Positions 5,812 to 7,554 of a stretch of 7,554 nucleotides of DNA are shown in pieces. Position 1 is the stretch's first letter; each line of letters starts with the position of its first letter. The translations under genes were made by a program, and so were the position numbers. Origin of the DNA: JANMDU01 sp031376455 (GTDB lineage: Bacteria; Pseudomonadota; Gammaproteobacteria; Burkholderiales; Burkholderiaceae_C); NCBI GenBank assembly GCA_031376455.1, contig JANMDU010000031.1, forward strand, positions 1-7,554, in the 5' to 3' direction. The notes below the pieces were generated by a model. The model searched no databases and had not been told where the DNA came from. It worked only from the letters and a program-made list of their open reading frames with translations.

Positions 5812-7152
5812 ATGTCTTCCATGACTCCGCAAGAAATTGTCTCTGAATTGGATCGTTTTATCGTTGGTCAAAATGATGCTAAACGCGCTGTAGCCATTGC
5901 GCTGCGCAATCGCTGGCGGCGCGGCCAAGTGGAAGCCAAGCTGCGCGGCGAGATCACGCCAAAAAATATTTTGATGATTGGCCCGACAGGTGTGGGCAAG
6001 ACGGAGATTGCGCGGCGTTTGGCGAAATTGGCTGACGCGCCATTTATCAAAGTCGAAGCCACAAAATTCACCGAGGTGGGTTATGTAGGCAAAGATGTGG
6101 ATTCGATCGTGCGCGATTTAGCGGATATTGCTGTGAAGATGACGCGAGAGAGCGCAAAGAAAGCCGTCAAATCGCGGGCGGAAGATGCGGCTGAAGAGCG
6201 TGTATTGGATATTTTGTTGCCACCGCCTCGGCAAGAAGTTGGCTTTGGTACGGGCTCAGTTGTTGAGACACCTGAGAACGCCACACGCCAAGCCTTTCGC
6301 AAGAAGCTGCGCGAAGGGCAGTTGAACGACAAAGACATTGAGGTCGAAGTCAACACGCCGCGCCCGCAGCTAGAAGTCATGGGGCCAGCGGGTATGGAAG
6401 AAATGACGGAGCAGCTCAAAGGCATGTTTGGACAGATGGGCTCGGACAAAAAGAAGACGCGCAAGATGAAGATTGCTGACGCTTTGAAGGTGCTGACTGA
6501 TGAAGAAGCGGGCAAGCTAGTCAATGAGGAAGAGATCAAAACGCAGGCGCTAGAAAATTTAGAGCAAAACGGCATTGTGTTTATCGACGAGATTGACAAA
6601 GTGGCCTCGCGTTCTGAGACGGGTGGTGCGGAGGTCTCGCGCCAAGGCGTGCAGCGCGATTTGCTGCCGCTGGTGGAAGGCACGAGTGTGTCAACGAAAT
6701 ATGGCCCAGTAAAAACAGATCATGTGCTCTTCATCGCCAGCGGCGCGTTTCATTTGGCCAAGCCGAGCGATTTGATTCCAGAGTTGCAAGGGCGCTTTCC
6801 GATTCGGGTGGAGCTGTCTTCTCTTTCCGTGAAAGATTTTGAGGCGATTTTGCAGAGCACGCATGCCTCACTCGTGAAGCAATATCAGGCGCTTTTGGCC
6901 ACTGAGCAAGTGACTTTGGATTTCAAGCCGGACGCTGTCTTGCGGCTGGCGCAAATTGCTTTTGATGTCAATGAACGCACGGAGAATATCGGTGCTCGGC
7001 GCTTGGCGACTGTGATGGAGCGCTTGCTCGATGAGGTGAGTTTTGATGCGGCCAAACTGACTGGGCAGACGGTGGTGATTGACGGCGCTTATGTTGATGT
7101 GAGGCTTTCTGCGCTCAGTCAGAACGAGGATTTGTCTCGGTATATTTTGTAA
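5812..7152 (+). CDS. hslU: HslU, AAA+ ATPase subunit of the HslUV protease
   Basis: HslU (ClpY) unfolds substrates with ATP and feeds them into HslV. The protein is 446 aa, close to the 443 of E. coli, and complete. Features: N-terminal TPQEIVSELDRFIVGQ block; Walker A GPTGVGKT (57-64); GYVG pore loop (90-93) that grips substrate; a family-specific I domain from about 110 to 240, with charged helical sequence; Walker B IVFIDEID (255-262); the GARRL sensor-2 motif (394-398); and a C-terminal EDLSRYIL tail, which inserts into HslV to activate it. ATG 5812 is chosen because it is the first ATG with a family-like start; MTPQEI could begin at 5821, and an in-frame TTG at 5779 is unlikely. It almost certainly shares a transcript with hslV. 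Confidence 0.97.
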   Translation: MSSMTPQEIVSELDRFIVGQNDAKRAVAIALRNRWRRGQVEAKLRGEITPKNILMIGPTGVGKTEIARRLAKLADAPFIKVEATKFTEVGYVGKDVDSIVRDLADIAVKMTRESAKKAVKSRAEDAAEERVLDILLPPPRQEVGFGTGSVVETPENATRQAFRKKLREGQLNDKDIEVEVNTPRPQLEVMGPAGMEEMTEQLKGMFGQMGSDKKKTRKMKIADALKVLTDEEAGKLVNEEEIKTQALENLEQNGIVFIDEIDKVASRSETGGAEVSRQGVQRDLLPLVEGTSVSTKYGPVKTDHVLFIASGAFHLAKPSDLIPELQGRFPIRVELSSLSVKDFEAILQSTHASLVKQYQALLATEQVTLDFKPDAVLRLAQIAFDVNERTENIGARRLATVMERLLDEVSFDAAKLTGQTVVIDGAYVDVRLSALSQNEDLSRYIL

Positions 7153-7171
7153 TGCTATGTATTTAGTAGCG

Positions 7172-7183
7172 TTATGCGCATAA
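7172..7183. repeat. 12-base perfect palindrome
   Basis: TTATGCGCATAA is exactly self-complementary and starts 20 bases after the hslU stop. It could be a dimeric regulator site for a downstream gene outside the window, or chance; no named operator consensus is matched. Confidence 0.3.
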
Positions 7184-7232
7184 TATTCGCCTGCAAACGG
7201 CTGATTTGGCTCTAAGTTTGTTCGCGCTCCTT

Positions 7233-7382
7233 GGCCTGTAAAAGCCGTATTCGGGCGGGCTCATGGTTCCTTCTCGCGAGCATGGCGACACTTGTCGCCT
7301 GAAATGACAACGAGAAAACGCTTGCGTGTTTTCAAACGCTGCGATGCAAAAATCGCCCGCCCGAATACGGCTTTTACAGGCC
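7233..7382. repeat. Perfect 28-bp inverted repeat with 94-base structured loop
   Basis: Positions 7233-7260 and 7355-7382 are exact reverse complements over 28 bases. The arms contain AAAAGCCG and CGGCTTTT, so on either strand a transcript would show a long stem ending in four U, like a bidirectional terminator. The 94-base loop holds further hairpins: GGCGACA/TGTCGCC (7284-7290 and 7293-7299), GAAAACGC/GTGTTTTC (7314-7321 and 7326-7333, one G-T pair), CTCGCGAG (7273-7280), and TTCTCG pairing with CGAGAA (7271-7276 and 7311-7316). No transposase is present, and I see no target-site duplication outside the arms. Candidates are a terminator, a MITE-like insertion or a structured RNA. Confidence 0.7.
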
Positions 7383-7422
7383 GGTGATTGGTAGTGCAAG
7401 ATCTGATCGCAGTGCGTGACAG

Positions 7423-7434
7423 TCTTTGCAAAGA
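7423..7434. repeat. 12-base perfect palindrome
   Basis: TCTTTGCAAAGA is exactly self-complementary. It lies between the large inverted repeat and the right dispersed-repeat copy. AAAGAT (7430-7435) could also pair with ATCTTT (7454-7459). Function is unknown. Confidence 0.3.
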
Positions 7435-7445
7435 TTACGATTTAC

Positions 7446-7547
7446 GCGCAAAAATCTTTTGAGCAGCGAACAGGCCGCGAGTTTTTGGCAATTATCCCGA
7501 CTGATTTTTTTTACAAAACCAAGTAGGCGGGCGCAATGGCGCAAACT
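7446..7547 (-). repeat. Palindromic dispersed repeat, right copy, inverted
   Basis: This is the reverse-oriented partner of 1-102, sharing exact blocks at 7469-7483, 7496-7507 and 7525-7533 with unchanged spacing. It too is palindromic about the same centre: GCGAGTTT (7477-7484) pairs with AAACTCGC (7543-7550), and the pairing extends one mismatch further out to GGC (7473-7475) with GCC (7552-7554). The inner stem is much more degraded than in the left copy. The window ends inside the outer arm, so the element may continue. Confidence 0.72.
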
Positions 7548-7554
7548 CGCAGCC

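Larger units (their letters stand above)
7153..7554. other. Gene-free, palindrome-rich region after hslU
   Basis: These 402 bases contain no credible gene; the 75-codon minus-strand frame at 7172-7399 runs straight through the inverted repeat and resembles nothing known. They hold, in order, a 12-base palindrome TTATGCGCATAA (7172-7183), a perfect 28-bp inverted repeat pair with its loop (7233-7382), a 12-base palindrome TCTTTGCAAAGA (7423-7434) and the right copy of the dispersed repeat (7446-7547). No tRNA or recognised small RNA is seen. Confidence 0.7.

Noticed and set aside
6081..6683. 200-codon minus-strand frame inside hslU
   Set aside because: It is Ser/Thr-rich shadow sequence opposite a well-conserved hslU; nothing in it resembles a protein family.
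7233..7382. Insertion sequence or integron attC site
   Set aside because: No transposase or integrase frame lies between the arms, no target duplication is visible, and the attC end motifs are absent.
7172..7399. Minus-strand 75-codon frame after hslU
   Set aside because: It spans both arms of the inverted repeat, resembles no known family and has no supporting start signal.

Overview
This window looks like a chromosomal housekeeping segment from a betaproteobacterium of the order Burkholderiales. Three things support this. The DksA core reads like the Burkholderiales form, with a C-x2-T-x17-S-x2-A remnant in place of the zinc finger. HslV begins with an MQQFHG segment before its catalytic threonine. 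The order CobW-family GTPase, dksA, STAS-domain protein, hslV, hslU is one I associate with that order. Some HslV details hint at a Comamonadaceae-like lineage, but this rests on memory of the family and not on a search. I see no phage, plasmid, insertion-sequence transposase or CRISPR array.

Layout: positions 1-102 hold a palindromic dispersed repeat, and the rest up to 320 is AT-richer non-coding DNA with a plausible promoter. All five genes are on the + strand. A YjiA-like CobW GTPase (321-1400) has a histidine-rich metal-binding insert. A dksA gene (1648-2982) has a Lys/Ala/Pro-rich N-terminal tail of about 300 residues, longer than the DksA core itself. A 690-residue protein of unknown function (3046-5118) has a conserved basic N-terminus, a low-complexity middle, two related 35-residue tryptophan-bounded repeats and a C-terminal STAS domain. 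The last two are hslV (5180-5743) and hslU (5812-7152), which encode the two-component HslUV protease. The final 402 bases (7153-7554) have no gene but are dense in symmetry. They contain a perfect 28-bp inverted repeat around a 94-base structured loop (7233-7382), and a second copy of the left-end repeat in the opposite orientation (7446-7547).

How the genes relate: the GTPase is likely a metal chaperone, DksA sets transcription during the stringent response, and HslUV degrades misfolded and regulatory proteins. They share a theme of stress adaptation but no single pathway. The stretch 5094-5132 looks like an intrinsic terminator, so hslVU may be transcribed separately from the STAS gene. 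The most unusual points are the flanking inverted pair of palindromic repeats, the large perfect inverted repeat after hslU, the H1-like tail on DksA, and the undescribed tryptophan-repeat/STAS protein. I found no convincing evidence of a wholly new multi-gene system.
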